A DNA stretch of 64,000 bases from Melioribacteraceae bacterium (GCA_028282005.1 JANQIV010000089.1:1-64000); one strand, 5' to 3'; shown: positions 17,738 to 27,222, counted from the stretch's first letter. A program made the numbers and translations. The notes: generated from the sequence alone by a model not told the origin.

Positions 17738-19230
17738 TGAACTCCTTTGTTTTACATATCGCCGGAACCCTTACTAAGAAAGAGACACTATTAAAGAGAA
17801 TTATTAATGAAGATATTTTAAGAAATAAATTCGATTCCGTAAATGGAATGATTCTACTTTCAATTGCAGTAATAGTTCTCAGTTTGGCAATAACCTATGC
17901 GGGCTTTACTCTAGCTGTAGCGGCAGCTGGCGCCATAATAGGTATTCCCTTGGTTTTCGCTGCTATGTTCAATATCCGCTTCGGAGTATTTTTAATTATT
18001 ACTATTTCTTTCTTTGTGCTAGCTGTTAAGAAAATTGCTTCCGGTGTTCCTCTTGGCTTAGCAATGGATGTAATAATTTCTGTAATGTTTCTCGGGATTA
18101 TCATTAAACAGACAAGCGAAAGAGATTGGAGTTTTGCTAAAAATCAAATTTCAAAAATTATTCTGATTTGGATTGTTTATAATCTTATGCAGGTTGCAAA
18201 CCCAACTGCTGAGTCACGTTTGGCTTATTTATATACTGTGAGATCCATTGCCGGTTTTATGGTTATGTTTTTTATAATCGGTTACGCTATTGATAGCAGA
18301 AAAATGATTAGGCATCTAATAACACTTTGGCTAATACTTGCTACGCTAGCTGCTTTATACGCAATTTACCAGGAGCATGTTGGGTTTATGCAATTTGAAA
18401 TAAACTGGATATATGCTGACGAAAGGCGTTACAGGCTGCTTTATATAATGGGCCGAATTAGAAAGTTTTCTTTCTTTAGCGATCCGGCAGTGTTTGGTTT
18501 ATTGATGGGTTACTCCAGTGTACTTACGTTTATACTTGCGGCTGGGCCTTTCTCAAAAAAAATAAAAGCATTACTTTTTATTTCAGGCGGACTAATGATT
18601 TTAGCTATGCTTTATTCTGGTACACGTTCCGCTTATGTTTTACCGCCTGCAGGTTTATTTTTTTATGCGTTTATGACCTTTAAGAAAAAGGTGATAATTA
18701 GTGTGGCGGTTTTCTTTTTTATGGGATTAGTATTGATATTAATGCCTACAAGTAATGTTCATATTTATAGATTGCAAACAGCGTTCAAACCTTCGGAAGA
18801 TGCTTCATATGAAACACGCATTCGCAATCAAAAATTTATACAACCGTTTATTCAATCGCATCCTTTGGGTGGTGGACTTGGAAGCACAGGGGAGTGGGGT
18901 AAAAGATTCTCGCCGCATTCGCCACTTGCGAATTTCCCCCCGGACAGCGGGTATGTTAGAACTGCAGTAGAACTTGGCTGGGTTGGATTGCTTATCTACT
19001 GTAGCTTACTGTTCGTGATCTTTTACCAGGGTATAAAAAATTATTTTACAATCAAAGATGGTGAACTAAAAACTTATTTACTTGGAATGCTTTCTGTCCT
19101 TTTTGCTCTTGCTCTTGCTAACTATCCGCAGGAAGCCACAAACCAGTTGCCGACAAGTTTATTATTCTTTGTTGCAGTAGCAATTATTTCAAGAATAAAA
19201 GATTTTGATGGAGAACAAAATGTTAAATAG
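17737..19230 (+). CDS. Wzy/O-antigen ligase-like polymerase
   Basis: The polytopic protein has 497 residues. I prefer ATG 17737 (TAATG overlap, AAAGGAAAG upstream) over ATG 17707. About 10-12 hydrophobic segments are visible, with a larger periplasmic loop around 340-410 holding SHPLGGGLGSTGEWG and NFPPDSGYVRTAVELGWVG. That arrangement is typical of O-antigen ligase/Wzy proteins. It should polymerise flipped repeat units together with the Wzc-like regulator. Co-directional and overlapped with its neighbours. Confidence 0.85.
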   Translation: MNSFVLHIAGTLTKKETLLKRIINEDILRNKFDSVNGMILLSIAVIVLSLAITYAGFTLAVAAAGAIIGIPLVFAAMFNIRFGVFLIITISFFVLAVKKIASGVPLGLAMDVIISVMFLGIIIKQTSERDWSFAKNQISKIILIWIVYNLMQVANPTAESRLAYLYTVRSIAGFMVMFFIIGYAIDSRKMIRHLITLWLILATLAALYAIYQEHVGFMQFEINWIYADERRYRLLYIMGRIRKFSFFSDPAVFGLLMGYSSVLTFILAAGPFSKKIKALLFISGGLMILAMLYSGTRSAYVLPPAGLFFYAFMTFKKKVIISVAVFFFMGLVLILMPTSNVHIYRLQTAFKPSEDASYETRIRNQKFIQPFIQSHPLGGGLGSTGEWGKRFSPHSPLANFPPDSGYVRTAVELGWVGLLIYCSLLFVIFYQGIKNYFTIKDGELKTYLLGMLSVLFALALANYPQEATNQLPTSLLFFVAVAIISRIKDFDGEQNVK

Positions 19231-20068
19231 AATCAGCGTACCTAAATTTATAACTACCCATCTTTTTGATTATGACGGCGTAGATGAATTAAGTCAAAAG
19301 ACTATTACTGAAATTAAAGAAGGATTAGCAAGGTTTAATTGCAGTGATCCTGAAGTTTCAATTGTTATTCCTGTGTGGAATGAGGAATTCAATTTAGCCA
19401 GAACCTTGTCTTCTTTTTCCAAAATGAAGACCAATCATAAAGTTGAATTAATTTTGGTAAATAATAATTCAACTGACCGCACTCAAGAGTTGATTGATCT
19501 TTTGGGTGTGAAGTCAATTTTTCAGCCGGTGCAAAGTATAAGTATAACCAGGCAAGTGGGATTGGAAGCAGCTAAAGGCAAGTATCATCTTTGCGCAGAT
19601 GGCGACTCAATCTATCCGCCGGATTGGATTGATACAATGGTAGAAAAGTTAAAAGATGATAACGTATCGTGTGTTTACGGTACTCATTCTTTTCTTCCGT
19701 CCAAAAACAATTCGAGAGTGACGCTATTAATCCATGAATTAGTCTCAGGTGTGATTTATTTTTTGAGAAGACAAAACCGGGAATACCTAAACATATTTGG
19801 GTTTAATTTCGGATTTAGAACTCAAGATGCTTTTGAGATAGGTGGATTCAATACAAAGAGGCAGCGTTGGTCTGACGGTTGGATGGCGATGACACTAATG
19901 AAAAAAGGAAAAATAAAACGATTGAATTCTTTGCAAACAAGAGTTTGGACAAATACAAGAAGGTTAGATGCAGACGGTACAATCCTTAAAGCAATTATCA
20001 AAAGACTTAAAAAAGAAAAGCAAAATATACTCGAGTATTTATTTAATACACCGGTTAAGAGTTCATAA
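19220..20068 (+). CDS. family 2 glycosyltransferase
   Basis: The protein has 282 residues from ATG 19220, which has GGAG 7 nt upstream and lies inside the end of the polymerase gene (11-nt overlap). The GT-A motifs are VSIVIPVWNEEFNLARTL, LVNNNSTDRTQEL, the metal site ADGDSIYPPDW and WSDGWMAMTLMKKG. No membrane helix is evident beyond a hydrophobic patch near 175. It is the last gene of the island, followed by a repeat and the convergent gatD. Sugar unknown. Confidence 0.86.
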   Translation: MLNRISVPKFITTHLFDYDGVDELSQKTITEIKEGLARFNCSDPEVSIVIPVWNEEFNLARTLSSFSKMKTNHKVELILVNNNSTDRTQELIDLLGVKSIFQPVQSISITRQVGLEAAKGKYHLCADGDSIYPPDWIDTMVEKLKDDNVSCVYGTHSFLPSKNNSRVTLLIHELVSGVIYFLRRQNREYLNIFGFNFGFRTQDAFEIGGFNTKRQRWSDGWMAMTLMKKGKIKRLNSLQTRVWTNTRRLDADGTILKAIIKRLKKEKQNILEYLFNTPVKSS

Positions 20069-20085
20069 AAGTTAGGTGATAATTT

Positions 20086-20178
20086 GTGTTTTCAATGAGG
20101 ATATTAAAACAGATTCAAAAATTCATTGGCCTCGTTAAATTGGAAATGTTGATTAAAAAAACGGAGGGTTGTTTATAA
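20086..20178 (+). CDS. possible 30-residue peptide or gene remnant
   Basis: A GTG (or ATG at 20095) opens a short frame, with AGGTGA 6 nt before the GTG. The product is a basic amphipathic peptide containing KQIQKFIGLVKLEM. It lies between the last glycosyltransferase and the repeat at 20182. It could be a real small protein, a remnant, or chance. I lean towards chance or remnant. Confidence 0.22.
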   Translation: MFSMRILKQIQKFIGLVKLEMLIKKTEGCL

Positions 20179-20181
20179 ACC

Positions 20182-20232
20182 GTCACACTGAGTTTGTCGA
20201 AGTGTGACATATTTCGACAAGCACAATATGAC
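20182..20232. repeat. palindromic intergenic repeat (GTCACA...ATGAC type)
   Basis: The element begins GTCACACTGAG and ends AATATGAC, with internal inverted arms TTGTCGAA and TTCGACAA. It is related to the element at 26563. It lies between the convergent island end and gatD, where it may also act as a transcript end. Confidence 0.6.
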
Positions 20233-20240
20233 ATCGAATA

Positions 20241-21626
20241 TTACTTCTTATACTTCCCAATGAATTCTTCAACTTCGGGAAGTCCGCCCTGGTAAATTAA
20301 ATAACCGTTACTTGGTTCACGCTCCGTGATTTCCCCATTAACCGGAGTGAGCATTATTTCTTTCACTTTTTCAAGATTGTTCGTTTGTCCCAATGCCCAG
20401 CCAAGTTTGACATAAGCAACTTCTGGAAGCATATTTGCACAAGGTACAACTCCAAGCTGCAGCATTTCTCTTCCGGTTTCATAAACATACATTTGTACAT
20501 AACCCCAGAGTGTTTGAACTGTCATGTAAACTGCGACCCCTTTTTCCTGGGCGCGTTTTAGGGCAGGGTAAACCGGTTTATTCACATGACCTAGTCCGGT
20601 TCCTGCAATAACAATTCCTTTATAGCCGTTATCAACTAAAGCATCAATTATATCCGGCTGCATATTTGGGTAATAATAAACTATGCAGACTTTCTCTTCA
20701 AAAACCGGGTTGATAATTACGTTATTATCTTTTCTCCTTTTTTTATAATCTTCTCTCAATGGAGAAATACTATCACGGTCTACTTTTGCTATTGGAATGT
20801 CTCCCAATGTTCTAAATGTAGATCTATAACTTGAGTGCATTTTACGTACACGCGTTCCTCTGTGTAGCAAGCCGTACTCATCAGAAGTTGGTCCAAACAT
20901 ACAAACAAGCACTTCTGCGATATCGCTTTCGGCAGCTGTTTTAACGGCGTGAATTAAATTCAATGCAGCATCGGATGATGGTCTGTCGCTTGATCTTTGT
21001 GAACCCACCATAACTATTGGTACAGGCGAATTTTGAATCATAAAAGAAAGTACAGCAGCTGTGTGATGCATTACATCAGTTCCATGCCCAATAACAATTC
21101 CTTCAACACCTTTCTCAATTTCTTCGCCGATAGCTTTAGCTGTACCGATCCATTGTTCGGGGCCCATGTTTTCACTGAAAACACCGTACAATTTTTCAGT
21201 TTCCAGATTACAGTAGTCAGCAAGTTCAGGAACTGAGCCGTATAATTCACCCGGTGAGAAAGCTGGTATAACAGCGCCGGTTCTGTAATCTAAACGGCTT
21301 GCAATAGTACCACCGGTTCCGAAGAGCTTTACTCTTGGTTTGCCTTCGTCATACGGGAATTCTTTTTCGGGAATTTTATAATGAGCTTCTTTCCTACCAT
21401 TAATTTTTATATCGGTTATTTTTTCTGCAGCTATTCCTATATTGTAACCAATAGGCATTTTCAAAACAATGTGCAGGTCATCGGCAGTTTCGGAACGGGG
21501 AAGGATCAATCCTTTGTATGTTCCGTTATTAGTAATTAATTCAACATCACTCCAAACAGGAGCATCAAAATTTTTAAGTACTGATAGAGCTTTGCCTTTA
21601 TATCCTTTGAAAGTTGAGTCCGACAT
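20241..21626 (-). CDS. gatD: Glu-tRNA(Gln) amidotransferase subunit D (archaeal type)
   Basis: The protein has 461 residues. I choose the ATG at 21626 (MSDSTFKGYKGKALSV), which has GGAG at the right distance; an ATG 27 nt upstream lies at the edge of a repeat. After an N-terminal barrel of about 85 residues comes an L-asparaginase-like domain with KLFGTGGTIAS, GIVIGHGTDVMHHTA and RVRKMHSS, which supply the two Thr, Asp and Lys of the amidohydrolase site. GatD frees ammonia from Asn/Gln for GatE. The barrel and the downstream partner (gatE upstream in the same direction) separate it from plain asparaginase. This subunit is known chiefly from archaea. Confidence 0.93.
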   Translation of the reverse strand: MSDSTFKGYKGKALSVLKNFDAPVWSDVELITNNGTYKGLILPRSETADDLHIVLKMPIGYNIGIAAEKITDIKINGRKEAHYKIPEKEFPYDEGKPRVKLFGTGGTIASRLDYRTGAVIPAFSPGELYGSVPELADYCNLETEKLYGVFSENMGPEQWIGTAKAIGEEIEKGVEGIVIGHGTDVMHHTAAVLSFMIQNSPVPIVMVGSQRSSDRPSSDAALNLIHAVKTAAESDIAEVLVCMFGPTSDEYGLLHRGTRVRKMHSSYRSTFRTLGDIPIAKVDRDSISPLREDYKKRRKDNNVIINPVFEEKVCIVYYYPNMQPDIIDALVDNGYKGIVIAGTGLGHVNKPVYPALKRAQEKGVAVYMTVQTLWGYVQMYVYETGREMLQLGVVPCANMLPEVAYVKLGWALGQTNNLEKVKEIMLTPVNGEITEREPSNGYLIYQGGLPEVEEFIGKYKK

Positions 21627-21648
21627 TTGTACTCCAAATTTTTTGAAT

Positions 21649-21713
21649 GTCATGCTGAACTTGTTTCAGCATCTTAATTAGATTCTGATCCCGACTAATC
21701 GGGGCGGAATGAC
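21649..21713. repeat. palindromic intergenic repeat between gatE and gatD
   Basis: It starts GTCATGCTGAACTTG and ends GGAATGAC. It contains the inverted pair ATGCTGAA/TTCAGCAT and the hairpin CCCGACTAATCGGGG. It is located within the gatE-gatD gap and supplies a spurious upstream ATG for gatD. Type similar to repeats seen widely in Bacteroidota genomes. Confidence 0.6.
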
Positions 21714-21718
21714 ATTAC

Positions 21719-23623
21719 CTAATTTTTTATAAGTTCAGTTAACTCTCCACCATCAATCTGAATCCTGAATTCATCCATAATGTTTCCGATCAGCAACTGA
21801 ACATAATTATCATCATCAATTAGAGTAATTGAATTAACAGCTTCTTTAGCCTTTGCAATTACTTTATCTAATTCATCTTTAAGTATTGGTTTAGGTAGTA
21901 GTTCAGGATAAAACTTTCCTTTACCAATCGCTTTTTCGAGTATTGTTAAAATTCCATCTTTGGAAATCAGTCCGTCTTTCAGAGATTCAAAAATATCAAG
22001 CAGCATCTGTTCATCGATTAAGTTTATTGGCAAGCCTTTCTTTTTAAGTCGCTTTGGATACTGAATAATAACAACTGAAGCCAATACAGGATTGACTTTC
22101 CACTCTTTTACAACTTTTTCAAAAAGCTTTGCAAATTTTGAGATCGATAATTCTCTGATACAATCTTCAGGTACGTGTAATTCTTTGTACCACTTTTCTC
22201 TCTCCCAGAATTTCTCCGGTAATTTTAATTTTATTTTTTCTAAATGTTCATCAGTAATTTTCTTTGGCGGTAAATCTGTGTCAGGATACATTCTGTCTGC
22301 TCCGGGTAGAATTCTCTCGAATCCATTCGTTCCGTCCCAAAAAGCTTGTCTTGTTTCAGAAGGTATTCCCACTGTTGCTTCTTTTGCGCGGATAATAATT
22401 TCTTTTGCAGCCATTTCCGTATCTTCGTTACTTCCCCAAACAACTACTAAAGTATCATACCAATCAGCACCAACAGCTTTTCTAATTTTTGTCCACTCAG
22501 AGGATGTTAGCGTTTCGCCTTTACTATCGGAGTGAATAATATTCGGCAGAGTTGTCAAGCAAGCTATCACTCTTACTCTATCGGAGATCTCTTTTGAGAA
22601 ATAGGTATTTGTCTGTGTTTGCCAGTGAAGCAAGTCTTTAAACTCCTTTAAAACAATACACTTGATCGAAAGATTATTTTCAACTGCGTCTTTAATTGGA
22701 GTGTACTTTGGATTCTTCAATAGCTTTGAAATATCCTGCACTTTAGATTTAAAAGTGTTCTCTGTAATTCCACGATGGTGAAGTTCGTCTCTCAATCTAA
22801 GCAAATTCCATTGGCGCATTGCCTCGTTGTATGTTAGCAAAGGTATCGCCGGAATTTTTGGTACACCCTTTATTTCGATTCTTGTTCCACCTTCAACACT
22901 TACGTTTACGTCCTCTCTTGCTGCACCCATTCCTCGGCGAACCCATTGTGTGCTTCGGACTAAAGCCGCACAAATATCTGCAACTTCCGCAACTTCAATT
23001 GGTACTTTCATTTGTGGTGCAGTTACTGTTTCAATAAGCGGCATTCCCAAGCGGTCGGTCAAATAAACTCTGTTATGCCCAATGTCACTTACCTCACGGC
23101 ATGAGTCTTCTTCAATAGACATTTGTACAATGTCAATCATTCTGTTTTTATACGGGATTGCTCCATCCAAAGCAAAAATTGCTGTGCGCTGAAATCCCGT
23201 TGGAATACTTCCATCCAAATATTGCTTTCTTGCAATATGCAATTCATCAACTGTATTGCAACCGTAAAGCATACCGATTCCCAGCGCTATGTCGAGTGCT
23301 TCATCGTTTATTAAAAACGGAGGAGTATCGTCCATCTCGTATGTACAGACGGTTTCCCTTTTTATGTGGTAAGTAATATTCTTCTTTGTTTTGAATTCCA
23401 TCAGCGCGGTACCGTCGTATTCCCCAAGCTCGGAAAGGGTCGGACGCATGTGCCTTAAAATTTCTGCATCGTATTGATCACTATATTTACCCGCAGGACA
23501 CCTGCAGAAAAGTTTTTTTTCAGTGAGTAATTGCTGATGTATTTCTAATCCGGATTTAAAACCAACTTCAGCATAATCCTTTTGGGTCATTTCGCTGAAA
23601 GGTTTGAAAATGAATTTTTTCAT
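21719..23623 (-). CDS. gatE: Glu-tRNA(Gln) amidotransferase subunit E (archaeal type)
   Basis: The 634-residue protein has the length of archaeal GatE (GatB is about 480). The GatB/E kinase-like cradle starts at about residue 18: GFKSGLEIHQQLLTEKKLFC. It continues with DDTPPFLIN and VNVSVEGGTRIEIKGVP. The middle (about 270-420) is the extra AspRS-like insert that distinguishes GatE, and the tail (from about 490) is the YqeY-like helical domain that touches tRNA. It phosphorylates Glu on Glu-tRNA(Gln) and amidates it with GatD's ammonia. gatD follows on the same strand after 92 nt that contain a repeat. Confidence 0.93.
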   Translation of the reverse strand: MKKFIFKPFSEMTQKDYAEVGFKSGLEIHQQLLTEKKLFCRCPAGKYSDQYDAEILRHMRPTLSELGEYDGTALMEFKTKKNITYHIKRETVCTYEMDDTPPFLINDEALDIALGIGMLYGCNTVDELHIARKQYLDGSIPTGFQRTAIFALDGAIPYKNRMIDIVQMSIEEDSCREVSDIGHNRVYLTDRLGMPLIETVTAPQMKVPIEVAEVADICAALVRSTQWVRRGMGAAREDVNVSVEGGTRIEIKGVPKIPAIPLLTYNEAMRQWNLLRLRDELHHRGITENTFKSKVQDISKLLKNPKYTPIKDAVENNLSIKCIVLKEFKDLLHWQTQTNTYFSKEISDRVRVIACLTTLPNIIHSDSKGETLTSSEWTKIRKAVGADWYDTLVVVWGSNEDTEMAAKEIIIRAKEATVGIPSETRQAFWDGTNGFERILPGADRMYPDTDLPPKKITDEHLEKIKLKLPEKFWEREKWYKELHVPEDCIRELSISKFAKLFEKVVKEWKVNPVLASVVIIQYPKRLKKKGLPINLIDEQMLLDIFESLKDGLISKDGILTILEKAIGKGKFYPELLPKPILKDELDKVIAKAKEAVNSITLIDDDNYVQLLIGNIMDEFRIQIDGGELTELIKN

Positions 23624-23688
23624 ACGGTTATCTTTTTAATGAACAAGAAAAAATGTGTGACAGAATTTGTGGTTCAGTCACACAAAAA

Positions 23689-25032
23689 CTAAAGTAAATT
23701 ACTTGCAAGTTCTGCCAGCTCAGATCTCTCACCTTTTTCAAGGTTAACATGTGCGTAAAGTTTTTGACCCTTAAAGTGGTCAATTAAATACGAAAGCCCG
23801 TTTGACATAGCATCTAAATACGGGTGATCAATCTGATAGACATCGCCGGTCAGCACTATCTTTGCACCTTCACCGGCACGGGTAATAATTGTTTTCACTT
23901 CATGTGGAGTTAAGTTTTGAGCTTCATCAACTATAAAGAAAATTCTCTGTAAACTTCTTCCGCGAATATAACTCAACGGTTCAATAACAAGTTTATCATC
24001 TTTAACCATATTGTTAATAACGATGTACTTGCTGTCTGTCTCTTTAAACTGATCTTGAATAACTTTCAAATTGTCCCAAAGCGGCTGCATATAAGGGGCA
24101 AGTTTACTGTCAACATCTCCAGGCAAGAAGCCAAGATCTTTATTGCTCAAAGGTACTACTGGCCTAGCAATATATATTTGTCTATAAAATTTTCTGTTTT
24201 GTAAAGCACTCGCAAGAGCAAGTAGTGTCTTACCAGTTCCGGCTTTACCGGTTAATGTAACTAAAGGAATTTCGTTATTCGAAAGAGCATCAACTGCGAA
24301 AGTTTGTTCTGCGTTTCTCGGCATAATTCCGTAAACGGCATTTTTATCGATCTTTCTGAAAAGCTGTTGCTCATGATCAAGATACGCAAGCACGGATCTC
24401 ACATTGTTGCGTAGAATAAAATATTTATTTGGGATCAACTCATTTGTGAAGTGATCTTTGATTTCTTCAAACGGAACTTCGTATGGCGGAGTGAAAAACA
24501 TCTGTAAAATTTCATCATCAAAATCTTCTTCGAAAGCTCGTCCGGTATAAAGTTCATCAATACTTGGAATCTTATCAGTTGTGTAATCCTGAGCTTGTAA
24601 ACCCAGTGACTTCGCTTTCATTCTCAGGTTTACATCCTTTGTCACCAATATGACTTTGTTTTTTGCGCGTGTAGCTTTATCAATATCCATTGCGCAGCTT
24701 AGTACACGGTGGTCCGGATTATCTTCGCTGAACGCTTCTTTTACATCTTGGTTTAATCCTTTAGTTATGTAAATTCTAACTTTTCCTTTTCCATCACCAA
24801 GAGAAATACCACCGTTAAAAATTGCGTCGCCGGTAATTTTGTCGAGAGTACGGGTGAACTCTCTTGCATTTAAATTGATTACTTGACTTCCCCTTTTGAA
24901 GTGGTCAATTTCACCAATTACAGCCAGCGGAATTACAATATTATTTTCTTGAAATTGATTGATACATGTGGGGTCGTGCAGAATTACATTTGTGTCTAAA
25001 ATAAAGGTTTTCGGAGATTTGGATTTAGCCAT
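23689..25032 (-). CDS. PIN domain-PhoH family ATPase
   Basis: The 447-residue protein has an N-terminal PIN nuclease-like domain (TFILDTNVILHDP, acidic positions through about 150) and a C-terminal PhoH P-loop ATPase (LTGKAGTGKTLLALASAL near 255, FIVDEAQNLTPHEVKT and LTGDVYQIDHPY). The PIN-PhoH (YlaK/PhoH2) architecture is known in bacteria and is linked to RNA unwinding and cleavage. It is followed on the same strand by gatE. It is divergent from the aldehyde dehydrogenase gene, with a 153-nt intergenic region between them. Confidence 0.93.
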   Translation of the reverse strand: MAKSKSPKTFILDTNVILHDPTCINQFQENNIVIPLAVIGEIDHFKRGSQVINLNAREFTRTLDKITGDAIFNGGISLGDGKGKVRIYITKGLNQDVKEAFSEDNPDHRVLSCAMDIDKATRAKNKVILVTKDVNLRMKAKSLGLQAQDYTTDKIPSIDELYTGRAFEEDFDDEILQMFFTPPYEVPFEEIKDHFTNELIPNKYFILRNNVRSVLAYLDHEQQLFRKIDKNAVYGIMPRNAEQTFAVDALSNNEIPLVTLTGKAGTGKTLLALASALQNRKFYRQIYIARPVVPLSNKDLGFLPGDVDSKLAPYMQPLWDNLKVIQDQFKETDSKYIVINNMVKDDKLVIEPLSYIRGRSLQRIFFIVDEAQNLTPHEVKTIITRAGEGAKIVLTGDVYQIDHPYLDAMSNGLSYLIDHFKGQKLYAHVNLEKGERSELAELASNLL

Positions 25033-25185
25033 AGATAACAGTTTAGTTTTTAAATCTTGTGCAATATATTCAAATTCAGAATTAAGTTAAATGAATTTAT
25101 TATAAAGAATTTTCTTTTCCTATTTCATTGATTTGTATCAAAATGTTAATTTAATATTTCAATTATGAAATAATTGGAGAACATA

Positions 25186-26550
25186 ATGGCTATCCAATCG
25201 ATTAATCCCGCTACAAATGAAGTTGTTAAAACTTTCGAAGAGAATTCCCCAAATGAAATAATAGAAATTATTGATAATGCTCACAATGCATTTTTGAGTT
25301 GGCGATTGTCCTCTTTTGCTGAAAGAAAAGAATTGATGCTGAATGCTGCAAACATCTTGAGAAAGTATAAATCCGGCTATGCTGAAACCATCTCAATTGA
25401 AATGGGGAAAATTATTTCTGAGTCGTTAGCCGAAGTTGAAAAATGTGCTTGGGTTTGTGAGTATTATGCTGAGAATGCGGAAAATATTTTATCAGAAGAA
25501 ATTATCGAAACAGATGCTTCTCAAAGCTATGTCCGCTTCGATCCGATTGGAGTTGTGCTTGCTGTTATGCCGTGGAATTTTCCGTTTTGGCAGGTGTTCA
25601 GATTCGCTGCTCCTGCTTTAATGGCCGGCAATGCGGGATTACTTAAACATGCGTCAAACGTTCCGCAATGTGCTTTGGCAATTGAAGATGTTTTTAATAA
25701 GGCTGGATTCCCGGATGATATTTTCAGAACACTATTGATTGGTTCAAAAGCTGTAAAGGATGTAATAGAAAATCCAAATGTGAAAGCAGTTACATTAACA
25801 GGCAGCGAACCTGCCGGGATGAAAGTAGCAGAACTCAGCGGATATAATTTAAAGAAAACAGTTTTAGAACTCGGTGGTAGTGATCCATTTATTGTTTTGG
25901 CTGATGCAGATATTGATACTGCAGTGAAAGTAGGTGTGCAGGCAAGAATGTTGAACAACGGACAAAGCTGTATTGCTGCGAAAAGATTTATTGTTGAAGA
26001 GTCAATTGCAGATGAGTTTGAAACCAAGTTTGTTGATGAAATGGAGAAGTTAAGCGTTGGCGATCCTTTAGAGGAAGCAACTACCCAAGGAGCAATGGCG
26101 AGAGAGGATTTGCTACTTGAGTTACATGAGCAAGTACAGAGATCAATTGAAGCCGGAGCCAGAAGATTACTTGGTTGTGAAAGATATGAAATTGATGGAG
26201 CATTTTATAAAGCTTCTATTTTAGGGAATGTAAAAAAAGGTATGCCGTGCTACGATGAAGAATTGTTCGGCCCGGTTGCGACTATCATCAGAGCAAAAAA
26301 TGAAGACGACGCAATTAGAATAGCAAACGATTCCGATTTTGGTTTGGGAGCTTCTTTGTGGACAAACAACTTGGAGAAAGCAAAAGTACTTGCGGAATTT
26401 ATTGAGTCTGGATCAGTATTTATCAATGGGCTTGTAAAGTCTGATCCCCGTTTGCCTTTTGGCGGGGTTAAAAAATCCGGTTACGGAAGAGAACTTTCTC
26501 ATTACGGAATTAAGGAATTTGTTAACATAAAAACTGTTTGGATCAAATAA
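25186..26550 (+). CDS. NAD(P)-dependent aldehyde dehydrogenase, succinate-semialdehyde type
   Basis: The protein has 454 residues from ATG 25186 (TTGGAGAACATA upstream); an earlier TTG at 25174 is rejected. The aldehyde dehydrogenase fold has the cofactor strand LAVMPWNFPFWQVFR, LTGSEPAG, the general base Glu228 (LELGG) and nucleophile Cys262 (NNGQSC). The end PFGGVKKSGYGRELS is typical. The compact length and motif spelling resemble GabD-type succinate-semialdehyde dehydrogenases. The substrate is inferred from this and could be another short semialdehyde. Confidence 0.88.
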   Translation: MAIQSINPATNEVVKTFEENSPNEIIEIIDNAHNAFLSWRLSSFAERKELMLNAANILRKYKSGYAETISIEMGKIISESLAEVEKCAWVCEYYAENAENILSEEIIETDASQSYVRFDPIGVVLAVMPWNFPFWQVFRFAAPALMAGNAGLLKHASNVPQCALAIEDVFNKAGFPDDIFRTLLIGSKAVKDVIENPNVKAVTLTGSEPAGMKVAELSGYNLKKTVLELGGSDPFIVLADADIDTAVKVGVQARMLNNGQSCIAAKRFIVEESIADEFETKFVDEMEKLSVGDPLEEATTQGAMAREDLLLELHEQVQRSIEAGARRLLGCERYEIDGAFYKASILGNVKKGMPCYDEELFGPVATIIRAKNEDDAIRIANDSDFGLGASLWTNNLEKAKVLAEFIESGSVFINGLVKSDPRLPFGGVKKSGYGRELSHYGIKEFVNIKTVWIK

Positions 26551-26562
26551 GAAAATGTTAAT

Positions 26563-26630
26563 GTCACATTGAGCTTGTCGAAATGTGAGCAATTTTTTGA
26601 AATTACATGCTTCGACAAGCTCAGCATGAC
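26563..26630. repeat. palindromic intergenic repeat with 12-bp perfect arms
   Basis: The element begins GTCACATTGAG and ends GCATGAC. GAGCTTGTCGAA (26571-26582) and TTCGACAAGCTC (26611-26622) are perfect inverted arms. A spurious open frame extends the next gene backwards through it. Related to the copy at 20182. Confidence 0.65.
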
Positions 26631-26676
26631 AGACAACAAATTTTTATGTCTTGCCTCAATAAATACAATTATTATT

Positions 26677-27222
26677 ATGATCATCGGATTAGTACGGCAT
26701 TTTAAAGTAAACATAGCACCGGCAAAATTTTGGCTATCTCCTGGCGAATTTGAAAAGGATTTGGATGACTATGACGTTGCTCCAATTTACGATCAAGAAT
26801 TAAATATCAGTCACATTGATTGGGAAGTATGTTATTGCAGCACTTTACCTCGGGCTGTTTCAACTGCACAGAAAATTTATAATTGGAAAATCATTCAATC
26901 TGATTTGCTGAGAGAAATTCCAATTAAAGCTGTCACAAAGAAAAATATAAAACTACCTGCATTCATTTGGCACACTTTGGCCCGGATTCATTGGCTGAAA
27001 AACAAATCTACTCAGCCTGAAGGCAATATAAAATCACACCAAAGAGCAAATAAAGTTTTAAATGAAATATTGCAAAAGGGGAGTAAGAATATTTTACTAG
27101 TGAGTCATGGATTTTTTATGCGAGCTCTGTATAACGAATTATTGAAGATTGGATTTAAAGGTGAGATGGAAATTAATCCGAAGAATGGGAAGTTATATAT
27201 TATGAAAAAGCAGACTAATTAA
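26677..27222 (+). CDS. histidine phosphatase family protein
   Basis: The protein has 181 residues from ATG 26677 (MIIGLVRHFKVN). A longer frame to 26569 runs through a repeat and is rejected. Phosphoglycerate mutase/SixA-type signatures are GLVRHFKV (usually RHGE), TLPRAVSTAQ and LLVSHGFFMRAL. The Gly after the catalytic His is replaced by Phe. Family members are phosphatases or mutases; the substrate is unknown. Its stop overlaps the alaS stop. No good ribosome site is seen before the ATG. Confidence 0.8.
   Translation: MIIGLVRHFKVNIAPAKFWLSPGEFEKDLDDYDVAPIYDQELNISHIDWEVCYCSTLPRAVSTAQKIYNWKIIQSDLLREIPIKAVTKKNIKLPAFIWHTLARIHWLKNKSTQPEGNIKSHQRANKVLNEILQKGSKNILLVSHGFFMRALYNELLKIGFKGEMEINPKNGKLYIMKKQTN

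Noticed and set aside
26569-26676. A longer N-terminus for the histidine phosphatase.
   Set aside because: The segment runs through a palindromic repeat and encodes no family sequence.
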